A stretch of 6,178 bases of DNA from positions 1 to 6,178 of the forward strand of contig JAUVOS010000156.1 in assembly GCA_030599055.1 (NCBI GenBank). The letters run 5' to 3'. How positions within the stretch are numbered: position 1 is the stretch's first letter; each line of letters starts with the position of its first letter. The notes beneath the pieces are model-generated. The model ran no database searches. It was given only the letters and a program-made list of their open reading frames with translations, and was not told the origin of the DNA. Made by a program: the position numbers and the translations under genes. Source of the DNA: Lutibacter sp. GTDB taxonomy: Bacteria; Bacteroidota; Bacteroidia; Flavobacteriales; Flavobacteriaceae. Of the stretch, positions 1 through 6,118 are shown piece after piece.

Positions 1-18
1 AAAAAACTTGAACAAAAA

Positions 19-51
19 TTGTATTTTACCTACATGGGATAAATAATTTTT
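19..51 (+). promoter_or_regulatory. Weak candidate promoter of ligA
   Basis: TTG at 19-21 and TAATTTTT at 44-51 resemble the Bacteroidetes -33 (TTG) and -7 (TAnnTTTG) elements, separated by 22 bases, which is at the long end of usual spacing. The -7 box lacks its final G. The 5' leader would be roughly 30 bases. In DNA this AT-rich such matches occur by chance, so this is only a best guess; nothing better is visible in 1-83. No Shine-Dalgarno sequence precedes the ATG at 84, which is normal for this phylum. Confidence 0.2.
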
Positions 52-83
52 AGTATTTTACAAAAGCTTTAAACTCATAATAA

Positions 84-2081
84 ATGTCTGATATTCAGCA
101 AAAAATTATCCAACTTCGTAAAGTTTTACGAGAGCATAATCACAATTATTATGTGTTAGATGCTGCTACAATATCTGATTACGAGTTTGATGTACTTCTT
201 AAGGAATTAGAAGTTTTAGAAGCCAAGTACCCCGAATTTGATGATCCAAATTCACCAACTCAAAGAGTAGGCGGTACGATTACTAAAGATTTTCAGACGA
301 TTACGCACAAAAATAGAATGTATTCTCTAGCAAATTCCTATTCAAAAGAGGATTTGCAAGATTGGGAAACCCGAGTACAAAAAGGACTGGGAACTGACGA
401 TATTCAATATACTTGCGAACTTAAATATGATGGTGCTTCTATAAACCTTACATATAAAAATGGACAATTAGTTTCTGCAGTAACACGTGGCGATGGTTTT
501 CAAGGAGATGATGCTACGGCAAATGTGAAAACAATTCGATCAATTCCACTAGTTTTGAAGGGACTACTTTTTGATGATTTTGAAATACGCGGAGAAATCA
601 TTTTACCTTTAAAAGGATTTAATCAATTAAATATTGACCGCATTGAAGATGGTTTTGAACCTTATAGCAATCCAAGAAACACAGCAAGTGGAAGTTTAAA
701 ACTGCAAGACAGTGCAGCTGTTGCCAAACGACCATTAGACTGTTTGTTGTATCAGGTTGTAGGAAATTCTGAATACGAAACACATTTCAATACCATGGAA
801 CAAGCACGTAAAGTAGGCTTTAAAGTTCCTAAAGCCATTCAAGTTTGTAATTCCTTAAATGAAGTATTTGAATTTATTGATAAATGGGATATCCAAAGAC
901 ATCAACTAGACTATGAAACCGATGGCGTTGTGATCAAAGTAAACTCTTTGCAATATCAAGACGAATTGGCTTATACAGCAAAAGCACCACGTTGGGCAAT
1001 CGCTTATAAATTTAAAGCAGAGCAAGCTATTTCTAAACTGTTGAGTATAGATTACCAAGTGGGACGTACGGGAGCCATCACTCCGGTAGCCAATTTGGAG
1101 CCTGTACAATTAGCAGGTACTATTGTAAAAAGAGCTTCCATACATAACGCAGATCAAATAGCCAAACTCGATTTACGAATTAACGATACCATTTTTGTAG
1201 AAAAAGGAGGGGAAATCATACCAAAAATTGTAGGTGTTGATACAGATAAAAGACCCGCAGATTCCAAACCGGTTCAGTATATAACCCATTGCCCTGATTG
1301 TAATACACTTTTAGAACGAAAAGAAGGCGATGCCAAGCATTATTGTCCGAATACTTATGGATGTCCTACACAAAACAAAGGACGTATCGAACATTTTATC
1401 AGCCGAAAAGCCATGAATATTGATGGTTTGGGTGGCGAAACGGTTGAATTGCTTTACGATGCCGGTTTGATACAAAACTATGCTGATTTATACGATTTAC
1501 GAGCAGGACAAATAGTTCCTTTAGAACGTATGGCAGAAAAATCAGCAAAAAATATTGTAGCCGGTGTTCGCGCATCAACAAGCATCCCCTTTGAAAAAGT
1601 TTTATACGCTTTAGGAATAAGATATGTCGGAGAAACAGTGGCTAAAAAATTAGCACGACATTTTAAGACAATAGACAAATTGATGACAGCTGATTTTGAA
1701 ACCTTGATTGCCGTTGATGAAATTGGTGATAGGATTGCACAAAGTATCACAGATTTTTCAAATGATTTGCTAAACATTCAATTAGTGGATAGATTAAAAT
1801 CCTACGGATTACAATTTGAAGTAGATGAATCAAAATCTACGGTACAATCTGCTATTTTACAAGGAAAGAAATTGGTCGTTTCCGGTGTTTTTACGAAGTT
1901 TTCAAGAAATAAGCTCAAACAATCTATAGAAGATAATGGTGGTATAGTAAGCAGTAGTATTTCTTCAAAAACAGACTATCTTATAGCCGGTGACAAAATG
2001 GGTCCCGCCAAACGCACCAAAGCAGAAAAATTAGGAGTTCCTATTATTTCAGAAGATGAATATCTTAGAATGATTTTTTAA
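84..2081 (+). CDS. ligA: NAD-dependent DNA ligase LigA
   Basis: This enzyme seals nicks in duplex DNA during replication and repair, using NAD+ to adenylate its active-site lysine. The 665-residue protein is full length (E. coli LigA has 671) with the whole domain order. Domain Ia (about 1-65) carries the NAD-binding region with Y22, D32 and D36. The nucleotidyltransferase domain has the KYDG motif with nucleophile K114, E167 in the FEIRGE motif, K285 in DGVVIKV and K309 in WAIAYKF. The OB fold spans about 315-395. A Cys4 zinc finger uses C403, C406, C421 and C427, with E. coli-like spacing. Helix-hairpin-helix repeats (about 440-575) and a C-terminal BRCT domain (about 588-665) follow. The start at 84 gives the usual N-terminus; no upstream in-frame start is needed. 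All key residues are present, so it should be active. It is transcribed alone here and converges on the DUF819 gene. Confidence 0.98.
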   Translation: MSDIQQKIIQLRKVLREHNHNYYVLDAATISDYEFDVLLKELEVLEAKYPEFDDPNSPTQRVGGTITKDFQTITHKNRMYSLANSYSKEDLQDWETRVQKGLGTDDIQYTCELKYDGASINLTYKNGQLVSAVTRGDGFQGDDATANVKTIRSIPLVLKGLLFDDFEIRGEIILPLKGFNQLNIDRIEDGFEPYSNPRNTASGSLKLQDSAAVAKRPLDCLLYQVVGNSEYETHFNTMEQARKVGFKVPKAIQVCNSLNEVFEFIDKWDIQRHQLDYETDGVVIKVNSLQYQDELAYTAKAPRWAIAYKFKAEQAISKLLSIDYQVGRTGAITPVANLEPVQLAGTIVKRASIHNADQIAKLDLRINDTIFVEKGGEIIPKIVGVDTDKRPADSKPVQYITHCPDCNTLLERKEGDAKHYCPNTYGCPTQNKGRIEHFISRKAMNIDGLGGETVELLYDAGLIQNYADLYDLRAGQIVPLERMAEKSAKNIVAGVRASTSIPFEKVLYALGIRYVGETVAKKLARHFKTIDKLMTADFETLIAVDEIGDRIAQSITDFSNDLLNIQLVDRLKSYGLQFEVDESKSTVQSAILQGKKLVVSGVFTKFSRNKLKQSIEDNGGIVSSSISSKTDYLIAGDKMGPAKRTKAEKLGVPIISEDEYLRMIF

Positions 2082-2094
2082 AAATCAAAATAAA

Positions 2095-2131
2095 CTCCCT
2101 CTCCTTTGGGGAGGGTTGGGGTGGGGCTTTT
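2095..2131. terminator. C/G-rich repeat hairpin between convergent genes, likely terminator
   Basis: CCCTCTCC (2097-2104), a TTT loop and GGGGAGGG (2108-2115) form an 8-bp stem with one T-G wobble (2102/2110). On the minus strand the stem is followed by AGTTTATTTTGATTTTT, a T-rich tail suited to ending transcripts of the DUF819 gene. On the plus strand a G-rich stretch intervenes before CTTTT (2127-2131), so termination of ligA is less typical. The sequence also resembles a dispersed flavobacterial intergenic repeat that, read on the minus strand, gives a peptide like HPNPPQRRG; that resemblance is from memory. The repeat ends directly against the stop codon of the DUF819 gene (2132-2134). 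Confidence 0.6.
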
Positions 2132-3442
2132 CTACGGCGCTACGAGTTGCATCAAAATAGTAGTAACAATAGCACCAATCGTTCCAACAGCATAGCCAAA
2201 TACTGCCAATAATACACCAACGGTTGCTAGTGAAGGATGAAAAGCGGCTGCTACGATAGGAGCAGAGGCTGCACCACCAACATTTGCCTGACTTCCAACT
2301 GCTAAAAAGAAATAGGGAGCTTTGATAAGTTTGGCGACAACTATTAGTAAAACGGCGTGTATTGTCATCCAAACCAAACCGATTACCACCAATCCTAAAT
2401 TGTCAAAGATCATTGTTAAATCCATTTTCATTCCGATAGAAGCAACTAAAATATAGATAAACACACTTCCGAATTTACTCGCACCGGCTCCTTCGTAATT
2501 ACGTGCTTTGGTATTAGATAAAATAATGGCAATAATGGTAGAAAGACTAATCATCCAAAAGAATTTAGAGCCTAAAAATGTAAACATATTTCTAAGTGTA
2601 TTAGATTCTATAGTCGCTACAAAATTTTCAAAGAAACTACTTAAATAACCACCTCCAAAATGAGCAATACTCACCGTTCCAAAAGCAATAGCAGCTAAAA
2701 TCATCAAATCAGTCAACGAAGGATTACGTTCTACTTCTTTCGAAAAATTAGTGACTTTTTCTTTAAGCACTTCAATAGCTGAGGTATCTGAACCCAGCCA
2801 TTTATCAATTTGTTTAGAACGACCGATTCCAATTAAAAGTAAAGCCATCCAAATATTGGCAACTACGATATCTACAAACACCATTCCTCCATATAATTTT
2901 TGATTATAACCATATATTTCTAACATGGCAGTTTGGTTGGCGCCACCACCAATCCAGCTACCGGCCAAAGTTGCTAGTCCACGCCAAACAGCATCGGGTC
3001 CTACACCACCAACGGTTTCAGGTGATACCATAGATATTAAAAGTACGGCGATGGGTCCACCGATAATAATTCCTACGGTTCCTGTAAAAAACATAATCAG
3101 AGCTTTAGGACCCAGATTAAAAACAGCTTTAAGATCAATACTTAAAGTCATTAATACTAAAGCAGCAGGTAGCAAATAACGACTGGAAACATAGTATAAG
3201 TTTGTTTTATGGGTAATGACTTTTCCGGCTTCATTAACGGTTTCCCATTCAGGAGAAATAAGACCTAAAGTAGTCAAAAGAGCAGGAAGCATATACGCCA
3301 TAAATAGTGCCGGTACGATTTTATAAAATTTAAACCAAAAGCCTTTTTTTAAAGAGGATGTATAAAAGATTAAACCTAAAGCGAGCATCAATAGACCAAA
3401 GACAATTGTATCGTTGGTAAAAATAGGTATTCTATGTTCCAT
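2132..3442 (-). CDS. DUF819 family membrane protein (putative transporter)
   Basis: This is a 436-residue inner-membrane protein of the DUF819 family (Bacillus YjcL-like), whose substrate is not established. It has about 11-12 hydrophobic segments, roughly at residues 12-29, 40-60, 88-106, 112-138, 153-172, 186-206, 244-261, 290-309, 322-342, 345-371, 376-398 and 401-430. Two glycine-rich motifs stand out: GSWIGGGAN (161-169) and GSQANVGGAASAP (383-395). Each follows a segment containing a DL pair (103-104 and 341-342), which suggests an internal duplication. Paired broken-helix motifs of this type are typical of cation/proton antiporter-like and anion-transporter folds, so a transport role is a reasonable inference, not a demonstrated one. 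The start at 3442 leaves a short polar N-terminus before the first membrane segment. No Shine-Dalgarno sequence or convincing promoter was found upstream. Length is normal for the family and nothing is truncated. Confidence 0.92.
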   Translation of the reverse strand: MEHRIPIFTNDTIVFGLLMLALGLIFYTSSLKKGFWFKFYKIVPALFMAYMLPALLTTLGLISPEWETVNEAGKVITHKTNLYYVSSRYLLPAALVLMTLSIDLKAVFNLGPKALIMFFTGTVGIIIGGPIAVLLISMVSPETVGGVGPDAVWRGLATLAGSWIGGGANQTAMLEIYGYNQKLYGGMVFVDIVVANIWMALLLIGIGRSKQIDKWLGSDTSAIEVLKEKVTNFSKEVERNPSLTDLMILAAIAFGTVSIAHFGGGYLSSFFENFVATIESNTLRNMFTFLGSKFFWMISLSTIIAIILSNTKARNYEGAGASKFGSVFIYILVASIGMKMDLTMIFDNLGLVVIGLVWMTIHAVLLIVVAKLIKAPYFFLAVGSQANVGGAASAPIVAAAFHPSLATVGVLLAVFGYAVGTIGAIVTTILMQLVAP

Positions 3443-3501
3443 ATCTTAAAATAAGTAAATTGACCGCTAAAATAGGAAAACTATTGAGAATGGAATAATG
3501 A

Positions 3502-3511
3502 GCTAATTAGC
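3502..3511. promoter_or_regulatory. Short perfect palindrome GCTAATTAGC, possible operator
   Basis: GCTAATTAGC is a perfect 10-base palindrome 60 bases upstream of the DUF819 start codon. A dimeric regulator could bind such a site, but its length is small, the region is AT-rich and no regulator gene is nearby, so chance is a good explanation. Confidence 0.15.
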
Positions 3512-3556
3512 CAATTTGATAATTCTATGGATAAAAGTCTTGTCATTGTCATCAGC

Positions 3557-3582
3557 TGTGCGAAGTCCCCTGACTTCGCACA
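3557..3582. repeat. Perfect 11-bp hairpin, REP-like palindromic element
   Basis: TGTGCGAAGTC (3557-3567) and its exact reverse complement GACTTCGCACA (3572-3582) flank a four-base CCCT loop. The stem is far more GC-rich than its surroundings. Neither strand has a T-run after it, so it is not a standard intrinsic terminator. It resembles the dispersed palindromes in intergenic DNA of Bacteroidota, possibly mobilised by IS200-like (RAYT) transposases. The structure is certain from the sequence; membership in a genome-wide family is inference. Confidence 0.8.
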
Positions 3583-3620
3583 CAATTTAATCATAACGTA
3601 TATAGTTTATAATATTATCT

Positions 3621-3680
3621 CTGCTACCGCACGATTGTATCGTGGTTTAATCCTGCTACCGCACGATTGTATCGTGTGGT
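3621..3680. repeat. Two tandem copies of a 24-base palindromic repeat
   Basis: The same 24 bases, beginning CTGCTACC and ending ATTGTATCGTG, occur at 3621-3644 and 3653-3676, with an 8-base separator (period 32). Each contains CACGAT-TGT-ATCGTG, a 6-bp stem with a 3-base loop. In copy 2 the stem extends to 10 bp with one G-T wobble (3658-3667 pairing with 3671-3680). Copy 1 appears to lack the following TG and has only the 6-bp core. On the minus strand each hairpin is followed by GGTAGCAG, so a GTAG tetranucleotide lies beside it. This looks like a REP-type doublet; it is too short and too closely spaced to be a CRISPR array. Confidence 0.85.
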
Positions 3681-3781
3681 TATCTAAATAAAACAGTCTA
3701 AACACAATCATATTTTCCAATAAACCTTTTTCGTCTGTTTAGTCTAAAGCACTACTATAAATAATAATCTATGTATAAAAT

Positions 3782-5692
3782 TTACAAAGTATTTCTCAGC
3801 CATTTATAAAATTCTCGTTGCCAGACCAAGCTATTATGCGGATTTAAAACCCAATGGTTTTCCTCGGGAAAGTACAGTAGTTTACTTTTAACACCTCTCA
3901 ATTGGGCTGCTTGAAAAGCTTCTAAACCTTGTCCGATAGGAACTCTATAATCTTTTCCCCCTTGAATGATTAGAATGGGAGTATCCCATTTATCAACATT
4001 CTCAATAGGATTAAAACTAGTAAAAGATTTCTGTGCAACTGTATTATTTTTATCCCAATAAGGACCCCCTAAATCCCAATTAACAAAAAATAATTCTTCG
4101 GTAGTGCCATACATGCTCCTTTGGTTGAAAATGCCATCATGAGAAATAAAACTTTTAAACCTACCTTCGTGCATTCCTGCTAAATAAAACACAGAATAAC
4201 CGCCATAGCTTGCACCGATACTTCCTAAACGATTTTCATCGACATAGGTTTCTTTGGCCAATTCATCGATAGCTACGAGGTAATCTTGTATATTTTGTCC
4301 TCCATAATCTTTGCTTATTTGCTCATTCCATGCTACACCAAAACCGGGCATTCCTCTTCTGCTAGGCGCAACAATTATATAACCATTAGCTGCCATTAGT
4401 TGAAAATTCCATCTAAAAGAATAAAATTGACTCAAAGCTCCCTGTGGGCCACCTTGACAATATAATAAGGTTGGATATTTCTTAGTTTTATCAAAGTTCG
4501 GGGGATAAATTACCCAAGTTAGCATATCTTTTCCATCCGTAGTCTTAATCATTCTTTTTTCTATAGTGCTTAATTTTAAAGAGTTGTAAACAGCATCATT
4601 AGCATGAGTTAACTGAGTCATCTTTCCATCTACTAAATTTACTGTGTAAAGTTCAATGGCATGATTCATATCTCTACGCTTCACAACCATCGTATTTTTT
4701 GATTGACCTACAATACCATTTACATCAAATTGACCTTTGGTAATTTGTTTAGGATAACTGTTGTGATCTGCATTTTTTGGCACGTCAATTTCGAATAAAT
4801 GCACGGTTCCTAAAACAGGAGCTATAAAGTATATTTTACGTCCATTTTCTCCCCAAATAAAACTGTTTACGGTTCCATCCCAAGCGGCCGTTAAATTGAC
4901 AGGTTTGTTACTTAATCGTATGATAATATCATTTTTGTCGGCTTCAAAACCATCACGATGCATTTGCAACCAGGCCAATTGTCCTTTGCTAGAAAATGCA
5001 GGATTTGTATCATAACCTTTATTATAGGCTGTAAGGTTTAAGGTCGTTTTGGTTTTTAGATTGTATTTATAAATATCAGAGTTGGTACTTAAAGTATAGG
5101 CTGTGCCACTTGATTTTTTAGCGACATATAATATGTTTTTACTATCAGGACTCCATAAATAGTCTTCAGATCCGCCAAATGGTTTTTGAGGACAGTCATA
5201 GGGCTCTTTTGACATAATATCCAATGAAATAGTCATATTATCTGTAGTTGTTTGATACATTATATGGCTATAAGCACCATCTTCCCATGTATCCCAATGC
5301 CGGTAGTTTAGTGCGTCATATATTTTTACATCCGAATTGGCGACGTCTTTGTAATAATCTTGTCCCGTAACATCTTTTAATTTTACATCTTTAGTGATGA
5401 TTTTATAGTTTCCGTCAGGAGATAAACTTCTATCTTTTAAAAAGGAAGTAGATTCCTTTATTTCTTGAGGAACTCCACCATTAATCGGTATTTTATAGAT
5501 AGTCTTTGTGTTTTTATCTGTTTCAAAAGAATATTTTGAAACACTATAAATTACATTATTTCCATCTTGAGTAATGCCTTTACCGGATACTTTTCCTAAT
5601 TGTATCAATATTTCAGGTGTCATGACTTGTTGCCCCTGTAGTAAGTCTATAGCTGAAAAAGCTATTAAAAAAATAAAAATAAATTTATACAT
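3782..5692 (-). CDS. Secreted S9 family serine peptidase, DPP5-like
   Basis: This is a 636-residue exported peptidase of the prolyl oligopeptidase (S9) family. The N-terminus (about 1-20, MYKFIFIFLIAFSA then LLQGQQ) is a signal peptide without a lipobox cysteine, so a periplasmic location is expected. Residues about 25-370 form the beta-propeller, with SPDG/SPDS-type blade motifs near 91 and 181. Residues about 390-636 form the alpha/beta hydrolase. The catalytic triad is S495 in GASYGGY, D581 in GGKDYRVP and H613 in ENHWV; QGGP at 413-416 fits the oxyanion region. Triad spacing, total length and the RHWDTWEDG motif (131-139) fit dipeptidyl peptidase 5 of Bacteroidetes such as Porphyromonas, which releases dipeptides with Ala or hydrophobic residues at P1. 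A related acylaminoacyl-peptidase or DPP4-like specificity cannot be excluded. The likely role is oligopeptide utilisation. The gene is intact and has no co-directional close neighbour. Confidence 0.93.
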   Translation of the reverse strand: MYKFIFIFLIAFSAIDLLQGQQVMTPEILIQLGKVSGKGITQDGNNVIYSVSKYSFETDKNTKTIYKIPINGGVPQEIKESTSFLKDRSLSPDGNYKIITKDVKLKDVTGQDYYKDVANSDVKIYDALNYRHWDTWEDGAYSHIMYQTTTDNMTISLDIMSKEPYDCPQKPFGGSEDYLWSPDSKNILYVAKKSSGTAYTLSTNSDIYKYNLKTKTTLNLTAYNKGYDTNPAFSSKGQLAWLQMHRDGFEADKNDIIIRLSNKPVNLTAAWDGTVNSFIWGENGRKIYFIAPVLGTVHLFEIDVPKNADHNSYPKQITKGQFDVNGIVGQSKNTMVVKRRDMNHAIELYTVNLVDGKMTQLTHANDAVYNSLKLSTIEKRMIKTTDGKDMLTWVIYPPNFDKTKKYPTLLYCQGGPQGALSQFYSFRWNFQLMAANGYIIVAPSRRGMPGFGVAWNEQISKDYGGQNIQDYLVAIDELAKETYVDENRLGSIGASYGGYSVFYLAGMHEGRFKSFISHDGIFNQRSMYGTTEELFFVNWDLGGPYWDKNNTVAQKSFTSFNPIENVDKWDTPILIIQGGKDYRVPIGQGLEAFQAAQLRGVKSKLLYFPEENHWVLNPHNSLVWQREFYKWLRNTL

Positions 5693-5724
5693 AATATTAG
5701 GTTTAAACTGTTTTAAAACTTTGG

Positions 5725-5752
5725 TAAATTTAAGATATTAAAATGAAATCAA
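5725..5752 (-). promoter_or_regulatory. Candidate promoter of the S9 peptidase gene
   Basis: Read on the minus strand, TTG (5752-5750) is followed after 17 bases by TAAATTTA (5732-5725), which matches the Bacteroidetes pattern TTG / TAnnTTTG except for the last base. Transcription would begin near 5718, giving a leader of about 26 bases before the ATG at 5692. The spacing is good, but the AT content weakens the case. Confidence 0.35.
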
Positions 5753-5819
5753 AATCTGAAAACGATATAAAACACTCAAATGCCCTTTGGACTGTTTTGA
5801 GGTTTAATAAAAAATTTCA

Positions 5820-5855
5820 TATTCCTTTGAGCTTCCATAGGAACTCAAAGCGATA
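5820..5855. repeat. Strong hairpin with one bulged base
   Basis: CTTTGAG-C-TTCC (5825-5836), an ATA loop and GGAACTCAAAG (5840-5850) form an 11-bp stem with a single bulged C at 5832. After a C-C mismatch the stem continues by four pairs (5820-5823 with 5852-5855, one T-G wobble). On the minus strand it is followed by ATTTTTTATT about 10 bases on, so it could terminate leftward transcripts and insulate the peptidase gene. On the plus strand it lies just ahead of the TATTTTTG box. Which role, if any, applies is unknown. Confidence 0.65.
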
Positions 5856-5859
5856 AATG

Positions 5860-5867
5860 TATTTTTG
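5860..5867 (+). promoter_or_regulatory. TATTTTTG, exact match to Bacteroidetes -7 box
   Basis: TATTTTTG fits TAnnTTTG exactly and lies 35 bases ahead of the ATG of a 44-codon ORF. The nearest upstream TTTG (5826-5829) is 30 bases away, too far for a -33 element, and sits in a hairpin stem. It is therefore half a promoter at best. Confidence 0.25.
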
Positions 5868-5902
5868 TTATGTACTAAGAATATTAAATTAAAAGAAAAC
5901 AA

Positions 5903-6037
5903 ATGAATGACACTTCGTTAGTTTTGTTTTTAGAGTTTTTATTCACAGAGCCAAAGCTAAATCAGGCATTTTTACAGAAAGCATTTCCCCCTATATGTAT
6001 GTTAGTTAAAAAGTTAAATTTAAACAAGTCATTCTGA
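5903..6037 (+). CDS. Doubtful 44-residue hypothetical ORF
   Basis: ATG at 5903 opens a frame of 44 residues (MNDTSLVLFLEFLFTEPKLN then QAFLQKAFPPICMLVKKLNL and NKSF) ending at TGA 6035-6037. The first third is hydrophobic (LVLFLEFLF) and the end is basic. I do not recognise the protein. In its favour are an upstream -7 box and a span longer than most open frames in this AT-rich gap. Against it are the lack of a Shine-Dalgarno site (uninformative in this phylum), no homology I can name, and a stop codon lying within a repeat-like sequence (6028-6044). It could be a remnant of a longer gene disrupted next to the insertion sequence, or chance. Confidence 0.18.
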   Translation: MNDTSLVLFLEFLFTEPKLNQAFLQKAFPPICMLVKKLNLNKSF

Positions 6038-6066
6038 ATTTATTGGTCTCAAAAATAGTTAAAACT

Positions 6067-6082
6067 ATGCACTTTAGTGCAT
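6067..6082. repeat. Subterminal palindrome of the IS left end
   Basis: ATGCACT (6067-6073), TT and AGTGCAT (6076-6082) make a perfect palindrome; as a folded strand it would most likely be a 6-bp stem with a four-base TTTA loop. Its position about 40 bases before tnpA fits the hairpin recognised by IS200/IS605 transposases at the left end. It could also shield tnpA from outside transcription. Confidence 0.6.
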
Positions 6083-6106
6083 TTCGCTTTCAGCTTCTAA
6101 AAATGT

Positions 6107-6114
6107 TATCTTTG
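6107..6114 (+). promoter_or_regulatory. -7 box of tnpA (TATCTTTG)
   Basis: TATCTTTG matches TAnnTTTG exactly and ends only four bases before the tnpA ATG at 6119. If used, transcription would start at or within a base or two of the start codon, giving a leaderless or nearly leaderless message. No TTG is found at the expected -33 distance (about 6082-6090), so the promoter would be weak. Confidence 0.4.
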
Positions 6115-6118
6115 TCCT

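Larger units (their letters stand above)
3443..3781. other. Non-coding gap carrying palindromic repeats
   Basis: These 339 bases separate two minus-strand genes. They hold a 10-base palindrome (3502-3511), a perfect 11-bp hairpin (3557-3582) and two copies of a 24-base palindromic unit (3621-3644, 3653-3676). Between 3692 and 3781 there is only AT-rich sequence, with AGTCTAAA occurring twice (3695-3702, 3741-3748) and a short inverted repeat TTTAGTCTAAA (3738-3748). No stem with a T-run that would make a clear terminator for the peptidase gene was found, nor a good TAnnTTTG promoter for the DUF819 gene. Confidence 0.7.
5693..6118. other. Non-coding gap between divergent peptidase and transposase genes
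   Basis: These 426 bases contain the candidate promoter of the peptidase gene (5725-5752), a cluster of CTCAAA/TTTGAG segments including a strong hairpin (5820-5855), a perfect -7 box (5860-5867), a doubtful 44-codon ORF (5903-6037) and the presumed left end of the insertion sequence (from about 6045). I found no tRNA or other recognisable RNA gene. Confidence 0.6.

Noticed and set aside
906..1777. Minus-strand open frames inside ligA (906-1109, 1399-1581, 1478-1777)
   Set aside because: They lie wholly within an intact ligA, overlap one another and show no recognisable domain.
2085..2372. 95-codon minus-strand frame overlapping the 3' end of the DUF819 gene
   Set aside because: It is out of frame with a well-supported gene, has low-complexity Ser/Cys/Trp-rich sequence, and its tail is the translated C/G-rich repeat (HPNPPQRRG).
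2925..3179. 84-codon plus-strand frame inside the DUF819 gene
   Set aside because: It is antisense to a clear membrane-protein gene; its Pro/Thr-rich sequence is what the reverse strand of Gly/Ala/Val codons produces.
3621..3676. CRISPR array
   Set aside because: There are only two repeats, separated by 8 bases, with no spacer-length gaps and no cas gene.
3527..3691. 54-codon open frame on the plus strand (MDKSLVIVISCAKSPDFAHN onward)
   Set aside because: It runs straight through the palindromic hairpin and both copies of the repeat, so its openness and its amino acids are dictated by the repeats. There is no promoter or homology I can name.
3695..3748. AGTCTAAA occurring twice with a TTTAGTCTAAA inverted repeat, as a terminator for the peptidase gene
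   Set aside because: The stem is only 5 bp with a one-base centre and no T-run follows on the minus strand.
2132..5692. Operon of the S9 peptidase and DUF819 genes
   Set aside because: They share a strand, but the 339-base gap full of palindromic repeats makes co-transcription unlikely and their functions are not linked.
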